NCBI RefSeq assembly: GCF_003610295.1
Contig: NZ_RAPV01000001.1
Span: forward strand, 4,960,001-5,024,000
Direction: 5' to 3'
DNA: 64,000 bases
Origin: Paraburkholderia sp. BL23I1N1
GTDB taxonomy: Bacteria > Pseudomonadota > Gammaproteobacteria > Burkholderiales > Burkholderiaceae
Part shown: piece after piece, positions 52,599-62,413 of the stretch
Layout: every line of letters starts with the position of its first letter
Position numbering within the stretch: position 1 is the stretch's first letter
Made by a program: the position numbers and the translations under genes
Notes under the pieces: generated by a model
What the model was told of the DNA's origin: nothing
Database searches by the model: none
The model's input: the letters and a program-made list of their open reading frames with translations, nothing else

Positions 52599-53373
52599 AA
52601 GATATTCGTCCTTCTAAAGCGTCTGGCGTTCTGTCAGTTGCAGATTGCAAGGGGAGGCCGCGAAAGCTTTGAGCCCACGTGAATGGGGTCAGCCCGCGGT
52701 AAAGGGTTTGATCGAAGGAAATCCCATTGGCAGCGTCAAAAAACGCTGCTTCATAAAATAAAATGCGTTACTGCATATACCCGGTGAGGCCGCCTATACG
52801 GCTGGCCGCGCCAATCAGTGAATATTCAAGTGCTTCGCCGCTCAGCAGGTGTGGGCTGGGTAAGCCCTACGGCCGCTATGGAAAAAACGGTGATGACGAC
52901 GCACTGATGGCGAATCGCCGGTCTCACGCCCACGCTCCGTCTCTCGCCGGTGCCTCGCGCGGGGCTGATTTTTATACGTTATGCCAGCATCATAGCGCAC
53001 TGTTCGGGTAAAGCACGCGCCTCGCGGGCTGATTTTGTTGTTGTATGGCCCCGACCGGGCGGCAACCGGCGTCGCTCACAGCGTGCACCGCCGGGTTTGA
53101 AATCCTGAGTGGCCGACCTATAACGAAACAGCGGAGCAACACTCCGCGTTTCCAGCCTGGTGGCGACCGATTCCGGCTAGGCGCGCATGCACGCCTGACA
53201 TCGGTTTCAGGTCTGGCAACTATTTACTCGTTTAATTCGGTGACTCGCCGCAGCAGTCCCGCATAGGCATTCGCCCGTCCGTCAGTTCGATTTGGTGACA
53301 TGACGTTTTTTCGCGGATCAATTCTTTTTTGAAGGGGATGAGCGCTGCTGCGCCGGATTCGAGGAGTCTGGAC
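52599..53373. other. 775-bp gap without a recognised gene
   Basis: Short frames here have no recognised similarity. A small hairpin GCGGAG/CTCCGC lies at 53131-53147 without a U-run. A possible structured leader could be hidden in 52780-53200, but I recognise no known riboswitch. The right edge holds GAGGAG before the secreted-protein gene. Confidence 0.4.
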
Positions 53374-53673
53374 ATGAAACTACGTTTACTGATGGCGTTG
53401 GCAAGCGCCGCGCTGATTCTGGCGCCGAATACGGCCGGCGCACTGGATACCCAGCAGGGCGCCGCTGCGTCAAGCCGGGCGTTAATGCAAAACGCAAACG
53501 AATCAGCGCAAGACATTACCGACATGCCGTATGGCGAAGGCATGATGCCTTCCGCTCAACCGGTGCAAAACGTCTCCTATGGCGGTGTGGCCGCAGGCGC
53601 TGTGCAGGCGGGCGGCCGGGAGCAACAGCCATGCTCTTCCGGGTCGCAATGCAGGATCTACTTTGGCCAATAG
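53374..53673 (+). CDS. Small secreted protein, unknown function
   Basis: This 99-residue protein has a signal peptide (MKLRLLMALASAALILAPNT, cleavage near AGA at about 21-23). A mostly disordered mature part follows, rich in Ala, Gly and Gln, ending with a Cys pair (QPCSSGSQCRIYFGQ) that could form a disulphide. GAGGAGTCTGGAC precedes ATG 53374. No family recognised. A 9-bp hairpin lies 16 bp after the stop. Confidence 0.6.
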   Translation: MKLRLLMALASAALILAPNTAGALDTQQGAAASSRALMQNANESAQDITDMPYGEGMMPSAQPVQNVSYGGVAAGAVQAGGREQQPCSSGSQCRIYFGQ

Positions 53674-53689
53674 CAGGCCAGCAGTTCAC

Positions 53690-53720
53690 GAGGCGGTGGG
53701 GAAGCAGCACACACCGCCTC
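53690..53720 (+). terminator. Hairpin after the small secreted-protein gene
   Basis: GAGGCGGTG (53690-53698) and CACCGCCTC (53712-53720) form a perfect 9-bp stem with a 13-base loop. There is no U-run after it, so terminator function is uncertain. Confidence 0.35.
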
Positions 53721-53997
53721 TCACCCATTCGCGCCACGGCACCCTGACCGGAATACCCACACGCCTAACTGCAATTCTACGGTGTGGTCAGCGGGCGATT
53801 TAATACGATGTTAAGGTGTCTTCCATTCAGGGTTTCACCCACTGTTTTTTTCCGATCGCAATCATATGCAGGCCAATACCGCCTGCTTTTTTTATTCACG
53901 AGTTGCCTTCCGTGAATGGCGCCTGTGAATGGATTAGTGCGGTGCGGCTGCTCCAATCCCATCCGTTGTTGAGTTACTCGCAAACAATACTATGTTA

Positions 53998-55240
53998 ATG
54001 GAAGATAATCTGTCGGCGAGCATAGCCTCGCCAGACGATAGTGCCTCGTCGTCCCTGCGCTCGTGGCTCGCCGTCGTGGCCGTTGCAATCGGTGCTTTTG
54101 CCTTCGTGACCACGGAGTTTTTACCCGTTGGGCTGCTGCCGCGCATCGCGGCGGAACTGGGCGTGATGCCTGGCACCGCAGGATTGATGGTCACCGTGCC
54201 GGGTGTGATTGCCGCTATCTCCGCGCCCGGTTTTGATGCTTGTGGCCGGGCGGATGGATCGCCGGCGCGTGTTTCTGTTGCTCACGGCCTTGCTGCTGGC
54301 CTCCAATCTGATTTCCGCTTTTGCGCCCGATTTTCTGGTCATGCTGATCGGACGTGCGTTGCTCGGTGCGGCGTTGGGCGGATTCTGGACCCTGGCGACG
54401 GCTGCCTCGGGCCGCCTCGTGCAGCCGAAGGATTCGGCCAAGGCCATGGCAACGATCCTGACCGGCGTGACCTGTGCGACGGTGATCGGTGTGCCGCTCG
54501 GCACATTCATTGCCAGCTTCGCGTCGTGGCGTGCTTCGTTCCTGGCAACCGGCGTACTCGTCGCCGTCGCGCTCGTGGCGCAGTTCGTCTTCGTGCCGTC
54601 CTTGCCGTCGTCTGCCGCATTGCGGCTGCGCGATCTCGTGGCGCTGCTGCGCCGGCCGCATCCGCGTAGAAGCATGCTGATGGTGGGGCTCGTATTCGGC
54701 GCGCATTTCTCCTCGTACACGTACATCACCCCGTTCCTGCTGCGTAACGCGAATCTCACGATGTCGACGATTACCTGGCTGCTGCTCGGCTTCGGCATGA
54801 TCGGGTTCATCTCGAACTTCGCCGTTTCATCGACGGTGACGCGCAACCTGAAATTGTCCGTGGGCGCGATGGTTTCTCTGCTGATGCTCGCGCTTTCGGC
54901 GATGCCGCTGTTGCAACAATCGCCGATCGGCGTCGCCGCGCTCGTCCTTGCATGGGGTGTGTCGTTCGGCGCGCTGCCGCTGTGTTTCAGCGTCTGGATT
55001 CAGCGCGCCACGCCGGATTCGCCGGAGGCGGGCTCGGCGCTGTTTGTCAGCATCATTTAGGTTGCCATCGCGTTGGGATCGCTCATTGGCGGCGTGGTGG
55101 TCGACCATGTCGGCATGTCCGCCGATTTTCTCTTCGGCAGCGGTTTGGCGCTGCTGGGGCTGGCGGCGCTCGCGAGCTTTGGGCGCAGCAAGCAGGCGGT
55201 GGCCGAGGAAGCGCTGGCGTGTCCGGCCTGTACTGATTAG
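53998..55240 (+). pseudogene. MFS drug-efflux transporter (arabinose-exporter type), frameshifted and with a nonsense codon
   Basis: The N-terminal frame (MEDNLSASIASPDD onward) has AIGAFAFVTTEFLPVGLLPR, typical of YdhP/AraJ-type MFS exporters, and breaks at about 54226 (ISAP then GFDACG). The second frame continues correctly from the same point with VLMLVAGRMDRRRVFLLLTA through about nine helices to 55057. The break is explained by one extra C (GCGCCCGG instead of GCGCCGG). A TAG at 55058-55060 (after LFVSII) then interrupts the protein; the following codons VAIALGSLIGGVVVDHVG continue the family sequence to 55240. Repaired, it would be about 410 residues. Two separate lesions indicate a dead gene. 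Confidence 0.85.
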
Positions 55241-55380
55241 TGGCAGCTGACTAATGGCAGCGAGGAGGGCGACGCAACCGGAGCGCTCCCTCGAGCCGAG
55301 TCGCATCTTTGGCCACATAAAGCGACGCATTGTCACAATCGGTTGATATACAGGAGGTGCATTCCGAGTAGGAGGTTGAT

Positions 55381-55665
55381 TTGGGCGTTCAAAAATCAGT
55401 GTTACACGTCGAAACTGTAACGAAGCATCCCTTTGAGAACTGCTTCGTTGACCTTGGCGGCCACTCCGCCGAGCAAGCCCTTACTGTACTCACCGCCGCG
55501 GTACATGCCGCTCAACGTGAAATGAATGCTTTTGACTGGATTTCAGACGCGCTTCCCGGCGCGACGCTCAAACCAGCCCTGGCATTCGGCACGGTTGGCG
55601 AACTGTACCGGTCATACACCAGACCGGCAGAACTGGTGCGCCTGAAGGGCGTGCTGCGTTCCTGA
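55381..55665 (+). CDS. Small protein of unknown function
   Basis: This 94-residue protein starts at TTG 55381 with AGGAGG at five-base spacing, which is strong support for this start. The sequence GVQKSVLHVETVTKHPFENC is followed by FVDLGGHSAEQALTVLTAAV and a C-terminal TRPAELVRLKGVLRS. No family recognised. It lies about 110 bp before the PAS/GGDEF/EAL gene on the same strand and may be its partner, but this is only position. Confidence 0.5.
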   Translation: MGVQKSVLHVETVTKHPFENCFVDLGGHSAEQALTVLTAAVHAAQREMNAFDWISDALPGATLKPALAFGTVGELYRSYTRPAELVRLKGVLRS

Positions 55666-55776
55666 ATCCATACATCCATTTTTCCGTCGTCGTGCCCGTA
55701 AATTCACGCGCGCGACGCTTAAGAAATTCCTCTTGCGGGCCGTTATCTTGACGGTCTGATGGACATGAGGCCATGT

Positions 55777-58700
55777 ATGGTAAAGCCGCACCCCAATCGT
55801 TCGAACAGCGGGCCGCCGCGGCAACGTGAAACGATAGCTCTCGCAGGGTTGACGCTCAACCGGGAGTTCGCCCGCAAAGTTTTCGTGGCCATTGCAGTCG
55901 CTTTCATTCTCTTTGCGATTGGCATCAACACGTTTCTGGCGCACCGCCAGACCTCCGAGCAGGAAAATTCACTCAGCACGCTGCGGGAATCGGGTCGACT
56001 GAAACACGACCTCGACCAGGTCCAGCAGATGATGCTTGACGAACATGGCGAACTCTACACGCTGATTAGCACGCGTCCGTTTTACAAGCGCGCCGGCTAC
56101 ACCTTTCCGATGTCGACGCTTCTCGAGTTGACGGCGGATGCGCGCGTCGAATGTCGTGGCCGAGGCGATTGCGTCTCGCGCCTGAACGAACTCGACGACA
56201 TGATGCGAAAGCTCGGCGAACGCAGCAATGCGTTGGCAAAACGGGTCAATCAGCGTCCTGGCAGCGTGGGTATTGGAGACCCGGCGTTGAGCGAGATCGA
56301 TGCTTACTTCTACAGCGTTCTCGAACACGTCGTCGGTGTCCGTATGGAAGCCGATGCCACGCTCGATTCCGTTGTCGGTCGGTCTTCGTCGGACGCAAAA
56401 AAGGTGTCCGCTGCGCTGCTCGCGAGCGGTTTAACGGCTGCGGCGCTGCTGCTCACCCTGATGCGCTGGAACGCGCGAATAGCCAGGCGGCTCCGTGCGG
56501 CGCTTCGTTTGGCTGACGGCGCGCGCGCCCGGTATCAGCGGTTCTTCGATGAGCATCCGTTGCCCATATGGATATACGACAATCAGTCGCTGAGCATTGT
56601 CGCCGTCAATGATGCCGCGCAGCGGACCTTCGGCTATCAGGAATCCGAACTGCTCAGGATGTCGCTGGAAGATGTTCATCCCGCGGAAGAATTTAGCCGT
56701 CTGAAGGAGGTCTTTCAGTCAAAGCCAGGGATCACATCCGGCGAGACGCAGGCAGTCGGCGTCTGGGTTCACCAGACCCGGTCGGGCGAGCGAAGGTCCA
56801 TGGACGTTCACCACCTGAATGTTTCGTTTGAAGGTCGCGCCGCCACGATGTCCGTCATGGTGGACGTCACGCTGGAAATGGTCGCGAGAGCCGAACTGTT
56901 CGAATCCAAGCAGACGCTTGAGTACGTGCTCGACCATATTCCCCAAGGTATCGCCTGGAAGGACGCCAGACACCGCTACGTTGGCGGCAATGAAATCTAT
57001 GCGCGCGATGCCGGCTTGCCATCCCGAGACACGCTTATCGGGTTGAGCGACTTCGATCTGCTTTGGGGGGACGATGCCAGCGCGTCGCAACTCGAAGATG
57101 TGCGAGTCATGTCGGGTGAGCTCACCCGGCGCCATTTCGAGCGCACGGCTATCGCCGTCGATGGAACGGAAGTGTGGATCTCCGAAACCAAGCTCCCGTT
57201 GGAAAACCAGAACGGAGCGGTCGTCGGTGTTCTGATCGCCTACGAGAACATCACGGCCCGGCGCAAAGCCGAACTGGCGTTGCGTCTTCAAGGCAGAGCG
57301 ATAGACGCGAGTATCAATGGGATTGTGATTGCCGAGGTGCGGCAGGATCTGAACGTCGTGATTTTTGCTAACGCAGCGTTCGAGCGCATCACGGGGTATT
57401 CATCCGGCGAAGTGACGGGGGTGGATTGCGACTCTTTGTTCAGGCTGGCGGGTGAACCCCAAAAATGGGCTGAAGTTCGGCATGCCATGGACTGCAATAC
57501 AGAGGCAAATGTCACGCTGCTCTGTCTTCGAAAGAACGGTGAGCGTTTCTGGAATAACGTGCTGGTGGCGCCCGTGCGCGATGAGCGAGGGCATGTGACC
57601 CACCATGTGGGTGTCATGAGCGACGTGACGGCGCTGGTGGAATATCAGGCGCGCCTCGAACACCAGGCACGATACGATGCGCTGACGGAACTGCCCAATC
57701 GCACCTTGCTCGATGAACGACTGGGTGAAGCGATCAGACGCGCATCGGAGGCCGGCAGCGAGGTATCGGTCATGTTCCTCGACCTTGACCGCTTCAAGGA
57801 GGTCAATGACTCCCTGGGTCATCGCGTGGGCGACACCCTGCTGGCGAGCGTGGCAAGACGATTGCAGCGACTGGTCCGCTCTAATGACCTGGTGGCGCGT
57901 TACGGTGGCGACGAGTTCATCATCGTTGCCGCGCGTTCAGGCGGTGAGCAACTCATACCCATGCTTGACCGCGTGATTGCCGCGATGACCGAACCGTTCT
58001 ACGTCGGCGAGCGGGAGCTGTATGTCGAGGCCAGCATCGGCGTCGCCACGTATCCACAAGACGGTTCCGATGCCGATACGTTGATTCGCAATGCTGACGC
58101 GGCGATGTATCTGGCGAAATCGCACGGGCGCAACGGCTATCAGTTTTACCGGCCCGAGCTGAATCGAGCCGCTGCCGAGCGCTTGCAGCTGTCAACCCGG
58201 CTGCGGCGGGCAGTGAAGGCCAAAGCGCTTCAGGTGGCGTATCAACCTCAAATCGACATGGTCACCGGGCGTATCTTCGGCGCTGAAGCATTGTTGCGTT
58301 GGCACGATGCAGAACTTGGTGCTGTGTCGCCTGCTGTCTTCATTCCGATTGCCGAAGAAACGGGCCTGATTCAAGGCATCGGCGAATGGGTACTTCGAAC
58401 CGCCTGTCTGCAGGTAAGCAAGTGGCGGGAGGAGGGCCTCCCTGCGATTCGTGTTTCGGTGAACGTCTCCCCGCTTCAGTTGGAGCGCTCCGACATTGTG
58501 AGCGTGGTGCGTGGAGCATTGCACGACGCGGGCTGTCCGGCCGAATTGCTTGAGCTGGAAGTGACGGAAGGCGCGCTGATGCGCAACGCCGATGACGCGG
58601 CCCGGGTACTCCACGACTTGCGCGAACTCGGCGTAAAAGTCGCCATCGACGATTTCGGAACAGGCTATTCGAGCTTGAGCTATCTGAAGCGCTTCAGTAT

Positions 58701-58995
58701 CGACCGCATCAAGATCGACAAGGTTTTTGTGCATGAAATTGGCCGGGGGACAGAATACGAAGCGCTGACACTCGCCGTCATTGCCATCGCTGAGGCCTTG
58801 AAATTCGATGTCATTGCGGAGGGCGTCGAGACGGACGTACAGCGGGGATTTCTGGTCGAGCACGGGTGTATCGAGGGGCAAGGGTTCCTGTACAGCGCCG
58901 CTGTCTCGGGAGATGCCATTGCAAGCATGCTTCGATTGCCGGGCTCGGAAGCGGGGTATGCCGAAACTGGTCAGGGGATTCCTGCGGGCACGTGA
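55777..58995 (+). CDS. Membrane-bound PAS-GGDEF-EAL cyclic di-GMP signalling protein
   Basis: This protein of about 1072 residues has a membrane helix at about 33-54, a periplasmic sensor to about 206, and a second helix at about 207-230. Three PAS domains follow (about 249-366, 375-493, 502-621), then GGDEF (631-791) and EAL (801-1055). The cyclase site is intact (ARYGGDEF at about 708-714), and the inhibitory site RSND lies five residues upstream. The EAL domain has all key residues: GAEALLRW, EVTEGALMR, IDDFGTGYSSL, KIDKVFV, AEGVETDVQ and GQGFLYS. So both synthesis and breakdown of cyclic di-GMP are possible, with the PAS array and the periplasmic domain as inputs. ATG 55777 has GAGG at six-base spacing; ATG 55759 would add six residues. 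Confidence 0.9.
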   Translation: MVKPHPNRSNSGPPRQRETIALAGLTLNREFARKVFVAIAVAFILFAIGINTFLAHRQTSEQENSLSTLRESGRLKHDLDQVQQMMLDEHGELYTLISTRPFYKRAGYTFPMSTLLELTADARVECRGRGDCVSRLNELDDMMRKLGERSNALAKRVNQRPGSVGIGDPALSEIDAYFYSVLEHVVGVRMEADATLDSVVGRSSSDAKKVSAALLASGLTAAALLLTLMRWNARIARRLRAALRLADGARARYQRFFDEHPLPIWIYDNQSLSIVAVNDAAQRTFGYQESELLRMSLEDVHPAEEFSRLKEVFQSKPGITSGETQAVGVWVHQTRSGERRSMDVHHLNVSFEGRAATMSVMVDVTLEMVARAELFESKQTLEYVLDHIPQGIAWKDARHRYVGGNEIYARDAGLPSRDTLIGLSDFDLLWGDDASASQLEDVRVMSGELTRRHFERTAIAVDGTEVWISETKLPLENQNGAVVGVLIAYENITARRKAELALRLQGRAIDASINGIVIAEVRQDLNVVIFANAAFERITGYSSGEVTGVDCDSLFRLAGEPQKWAEVRHAMDCNTEANVTLLCLRKNGERFWNNVLVAPVRDERGHVTHHVGVMSDVTALVEYQARLEHQARYDALTELPNRTLLDERLGEAIRRASEAGSEVSVMFLDLDRFKEVNDSLGHRVGDTLLASVARRLQRLVRSNDLVARYGGDEFIIVAARSGGEQLIPMLDRVIAAMTEPFYVGERELYVEASIGVATYPQDGSDADTLIRNADAAMYLAKSHGRNGYQFYRPELNRAAAERLQLSTRLRRAVKAKALQVAYQPQIDMVTGRIFGAEALLRWHDAELGAVSPAVFIPIAEETGLIQGIGEWVLRTACLQVSKWREEGLPAIRVSVNVSPLQLERSDIVSVVRGALHDAGCPAELLELEVTEGALMRNADDAARVLHDLRELGVKVAIDDFGTGYSSLSYLKRFSIDRIKIDKVFVHEIGRGTEYEALTLAVIAIAEALKFDVIAEGVETDVQRGFLVEHGCIEGQGFLYSAAVSGDAIASMLRLPGSEAGYAETGQGIPAGT

Positions 58996-59134
58996 GGTGC
59001 AGGGGGCCTCTAGCATTGCCGAGGCAGCGGCCGGGCAGGCAGGTGTTTCAAATTACACGTCTCGTTACACACAAAAACACCGGTAATCTGCTCCCTGAAT
59101 ATAGTGCGTTCACAACTTACAAGTGAGGCACGTT

Positions 59135-59236
59135 ATGAAAAGAATTCTTGCGCTAACGCTGATGGCGGTATGTCTTGGAAGCGCGCTGGGCGGTTGCATC
59201 GTTGTGCCTGCAGGAGGCTATTACCACCGCTATTAA
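59135..59236 (+). CDS. 33-residue lipoprotein
   Basis: MKRILALTLMAVCLGSALGG is followed by Cys21 (lipobox LGGC), IVVPAGGYYHRY and a stop. GAGG precedes ATG 59135 at good spacing. The complete lipoprotein signal with a 13-residue mature tail rich in Gly and Tyr matches small envelope lipoproteins that are often missed by gene finders. Function unknown. Confidence 0.65.
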   Translation: MKRILALTLMAVCLGSALGGCIVVPAGGYYHRY

Positions 59237-59398
59237 ACCGCGGGCAAAACGGGCGGCGCAGTGACAAAAGTCAGATGCGCCGCCGGCAGGACGAAAGATG
59301 CCGATATCGCTGAAACTACAGCACCGCGGAAGTACCGGCATCGCAGATCGGGAGCGACCTGACGTGGAAACGGCCGCGTGTCGGCAGTCCTGACAGTC

Positions 59399-59686
59399 TT
59401 ACTGGTCAGTCCTGGTTGACATGCTGCTGTCTTCGGAGTGCATCGTGGACTTGTCCATGCCGCTCGTGGTGTCCGCGCTTTTGCTCATGTCGCCAGGAGC
59501 CCGGTTCCACGGGCTCGAGACGGGCTCGCCGTGGTACGTCATCCCCGCGGTCGCGGCACCGTGAGCGCCGCCGCTGCCATTTCCACCGTTGCCATTCCCT
59601 CCAGCCTGCGCAAACGTCGCGGCGCACGCACAGAGCGACGCGACAGCGACACGCGCGAACAGAGATTTCATCGTCAACTTTTTCAT
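59399..59686 (-). CDS. Small secreted Gly-rich protein
   Basis: This 95-residue protein has a signal peptide (MKKLTMKSLFARVAVASLCA, then CAATFAQA; cleavage near residue 28). The mature part is low-complexity: GGNGNGGNGSGGAHGAATAG, then a Ser/Asp/Met-rich tail. AGGAG lies at good spacing before ATG 59686. Similar short Gly-rich periplasmic proteins are common in Burkholderiales; function unknown. Confidence 0.65.
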   Translation of the reverse strand: MKKLTMKSLFARVAVASLCACAATFAQAGGNGNGGNGSGGAHGAATAGMTYHGEPVSSPWNRAPGDMSKSADTTSGMDKSTMHSEDSSMSTRTDQ

Positions 59687-59920
59687 GGTGTTTCTCCTGT
59701 GATGCCGGCTCGTGCCTTGGCAGCGCCGAATTCCTTTATGCCGCTAATTGCCGCTAAGGGCTGACACTTTGCGCAGCGGCAACGCGCAAGCAGTTGCTCG
59801 CACCTGAACAGAGCAGCCATGGGCTGCGTCCAGGTGCGATGCATGTGTGTCAGTCGTGGCTCGGCACCGAAAGTGACAGGGCTGCGCTGAAATCAATCCC
59901 GTGACGATGCACTGACCCCG

Positions 59921-60475
59921 CTACTTCGGCATCAGAACCTTGTCGACTACCATGATGACGCCGTTGCTCTGAGTGACGTCGTAGGTCGATATGTCGGCGG
60001 TGTGGCCACTGGCATCCATGACTACGATGTTGTGCGGGCCGTTCTCAGTGAACGTCAGCGGCTCTCCATTGACTGTTTTCAGCTCTGCCTTGCCGCCTCC
60101 CGCCTTGATCGCCTGGTCGAGCTTGCGGAAGTCATAGCGCCCCGGAATGACGTGGTACGTCAGGATGCTGGTCAGCATGGCCTTGTTTTCTGGCTTGACC
60201 AGCGTATCGACCGTGCCGGCCGGTAAAGCCGCGAAAGCCTCGTTCGTCGGCGCAAACACCGTGAACGGGCCGGGGCCCTTTAACGTATCGACGAGGCCCG
60301 CGGCTTTGACCGCGGCAACCAGCGTGGTGTGGTCGGCCGAGTTGACGGCGTTGTCCACGATGTCCTTGCTCGGGTACATGGCCTGACCGCCGACCATGAC
60401 CGTGTCGCTGGCGGCAAAGGCGCCTGAAACTGCTGCCGACAATGCGACAGCGACGAACATAGTCTTGTATTTCAT
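59921..60475 (-). CDS. Secreted fasciclin-domain protein
   Basis: This 184-residue protein has a signal peptide (MKYKTMFVAVALSAAVSGAF, cleavage AFA near residue 21) and one fasciclin (FAS1) domain at about 46-182. Its H1 and H2 motifs are FTVFAPTNEAFAALP and NGVIMVVDKVLMP, with LTYHVIPGRYD between. FAS1 proteins mediate adhesion or are stress-induced in bacteria. ATG 60475 has GGGAG at good spacing; the in-frame ATG 60499 would add eight residues. Length is normal for single-domain bacterial members. Confidence 0.9.
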   Translation of the reverse strand: MKYKTMFVAVALSAAVSGAFAASDTVMVGGQAMYPSKDIVDNAVNSADHTTLVAAVKAAGLVDTLKGPGPFTVFAPTNEAFAALPAGTVDTLVKPENKAMLTSILTYHVIPGRYDFRKLDQAIKAGGGKAELKTVNGEPLTFTENGPHNIVVMDASGHTADISTYDVTQSNGVIMVVDKVLMPK

Positions 60476-60736
60476 TGCGTACTCCCGCTGAGTTGCCATG
60501 CGTCATTGCGTGGCTCTGACCGCATATACGGGGAATACGTGCGAATGGATTCGAAATCGGACTGCATCGCGGCGATATAGCCTGATATGTCCCTGTTGAA
60601 CGTCGGAGGATTGCACGCTATCAAGGGCGCGCTCCAACGACTGCAACAGCAAAACAGCAGTGGCCCTCCTCAGCACAGGATTTTTCGTTGTATGCAAAAA
60701 TCGGCGCGCGCGGCTTACCGCCCATAACAAGGACAG

Positions 60737-62095
60737 TTGGCCGAATTCATACAGGCGACGAGGAGCAGACAATTGATTCAGCGTATTTCCGTTTTTTTCA
60801 CTCAGGTGGTGCATCGTGTGTTGCCAGACCCCCTGATTTTTGCCATTTTGCTCACCGGTGTCACCTTCGCGCTCGCACTTGGTTTGACACCGAAAGCGCC
60901 TGCCGATCTCGTGATGCTATGGGGCTCCGGATTCTGGAACCTGCTCGCATTCTCGATGCAGATGGCGATGATTCTTGTAACGGGACACGCGCTGGCCAGC
61001 TCGGGACCCGTCAAGCGAGTGCTCGTCGCTCTGGCGAGTTCGGCCCGAACGCCAGGTCAAGGGGTGATGCTGGTGGCGTTTGTCGGCGCCGTTGCCTGCG
61101 CGATCAATTGGGGATTCGGTCTCGTCCTGGGGGCGATGCTTGCACGAGAGGTTGCGCGACGCGTCCAGGGAACCGACTATCGGCTGCTCGTGGCGAGCGC
61201 TTACATGGGTTTCCTGACGTGGCATGGCGGCCTCTCTGGCTCTGTGCCGCTCGTCGCCGCCACCAAGGGCAATCCGATGGAGAAGACCGTCGGTCTGATT
61301 CCGGTTTCGCACACGCTTTTTACGGGCTACAACGCGTTTATCACCATCGGCCTCATTATTCTTTTGCCAATCCTGGCAAGACTCATGATGCCGAAACCCG
61401 AAGACGTGGTCACGGTAGACCCGGCCCTATTGCAGGACCCGCCGAGTGTAGAGCGCACACTTTCTCCCGACGCGACATTCGCTGAGCGAATGGAAGAAAG
61501 CCGTGTACTGGCCATTCTCGTGGCAGCACTCTGCGCCGTCTTCCTGGTCATCCGGTTCATCAATAAAGGGTTCGTTCTTGATATCGACACCGTCAACCTG
61601 GTGTTTCTCGCCGCCGGCATTGTTCTTCACAAGACGCCCATGGCGTATGCGCGCGCCGTAGCTGCGGCGGCGAAGGGTGCGTCCGGCATCATGATTCAGT
61701 TTCCGTTCTATGCCGGAATCCAGGCGCTGATGGACCACTCGGGCCTGGCGGGCGTCATCACCAAGTGGTTTGTCGATATCGCCAACGTCCACACATTCCC
61801 GCTGCTCGCTTTCCTCAGCTCGGCACTGATCAACTTTGCCGTGCCATCCGGTGGTGGTCATTGGGTCGTGCAGGGTCCGTTTGTGATGCCGGCCGCGCAA
61901 GCGCTTGGCGCGGATCTTGGCAAGTCCGCGATGGCGATTGCTTACGGCGAGGCCTGGACAAATATGGCGCAACCGTTCTGGGCCCTTCCGGCGCTTGCCA
62001 TTGCAGGGTTAGGCGTTCGTGACATCATGGGCTACTGCGTCACGGCGCTGCTGTTCTCGGGCGTTATTTTTGTGGCCGGAATGTACCTGTTCTAA
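60737..62095 (+). CDS. atoE: Short-chain fatty acid transporter (AtoE/TIGR00366 type)
   Basis: This 452-residue inner-membrane protein has about ten to twelve helices. Family blocks are FFTQVVHRVLPDPLIFAILL, WNLLAFSMQMAMILVTGHAL, GFLTWHGGLSGSVPLVAATKG and the highly conserved INFAVPSGGGHWVVQGPF. It belongs to the AtoE/short-chain fatty acid carrier family, thought to take up acetoacetate, butyrate or similar acids. The start is TTG 60737, supported by AAGGA at five-base spacing. No ato catabolic genes are adjacent, so the substrate is inferred from family only. Confidence 0.87.
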   Translation: MAEFIQATRSRQLIQRISVFFTQVVHRVLPDPLIFAILLTGVTFALALGLTPKAPADLVMLWGSGFWNLLAFSMQMAMILVTGHALASSGPVKRVLVALASSARTPGQGVMLVAFVGAVACAINWGFGLVLGAMLAREVARRVQGTDYRLLVASAYMGFLTWHGGLSGSVPLVAATKGNPMEKTVGLIPVSHTLFTGYNAFITIGLIILLPILARLMMPKPEDVVTVDPALLQDPPSVERTLSPDATFAERMEESRVLAILVAALCAVFLVIRFINKGFVLDIDTVNLVFLAAGIVLHKTPMAYARAVAAAAKGASGIMIQFPFYAGIQALMDHSGLAGVITKWFVDIANVHTFPLLAFLSSALINFAVPSGGGHWVVQGPFVMPAAQALGADLGKSAMAIAYGEAWTNMAQPFWALPALAIAGLGVRDIMGYCVTALLFSGVIFVAGMYLF

Positions 62096-62413
62096 TTTCT
62101 GGGTGAACGAGGCGGACGATCTCGTGCCAATCGAGCTTGCCAGCGCCTGGCTGCGGGCAGCAGACGGCGTGCTGATCACGGCAGGTGTCAACATGTGAAG
62201 GGCAGGGACGTCTCGATGAATTTTTCTGAGCATCATAACCGTAAGCTTCGAAAGCGCCGGGGGCATTGGCTTTCGGGAATTTGTCGTTGTACGATTTGAG
62301 TGAGTAGGCCGATAGCGTCCGAATTCCTGGCGCGCTGTGGAATTCCCCCGCCGAGCAACGATTCGTCACTGACTGCCGCTGCACATCCTGTCGTATTGGA
62401 GCGCGTCCCGGAA
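62096..62413. other. Gap between atoE and the CHAD gene
   Basis: No gene is supported in this 318-bp stretch. The CHAD frame is open back to 62300, but the upstream 38 codons have no family similarity. No clear terminator was seen after atoE. Confidence 0.35.

Noticed and set aside
53131..53147. Hairpin GCGGAG/CTCCGC as a terminator
   Set aside because: The stem is only 6 bp, it has no U-run and no gene ends nearby.
60503..60814. A 103-codon minus-strand frame between the fasciclin gene and atoE
   Set aside because: It overlaps the start of atoE in antisense and has no domain or ribosome binding site of note.
62300..62413. N-terminal extension of the CHAD protein
   Set aside because: The extra 38 codons lack family similarity and a clear ribosome binding site, although they cannot be fully excluded.
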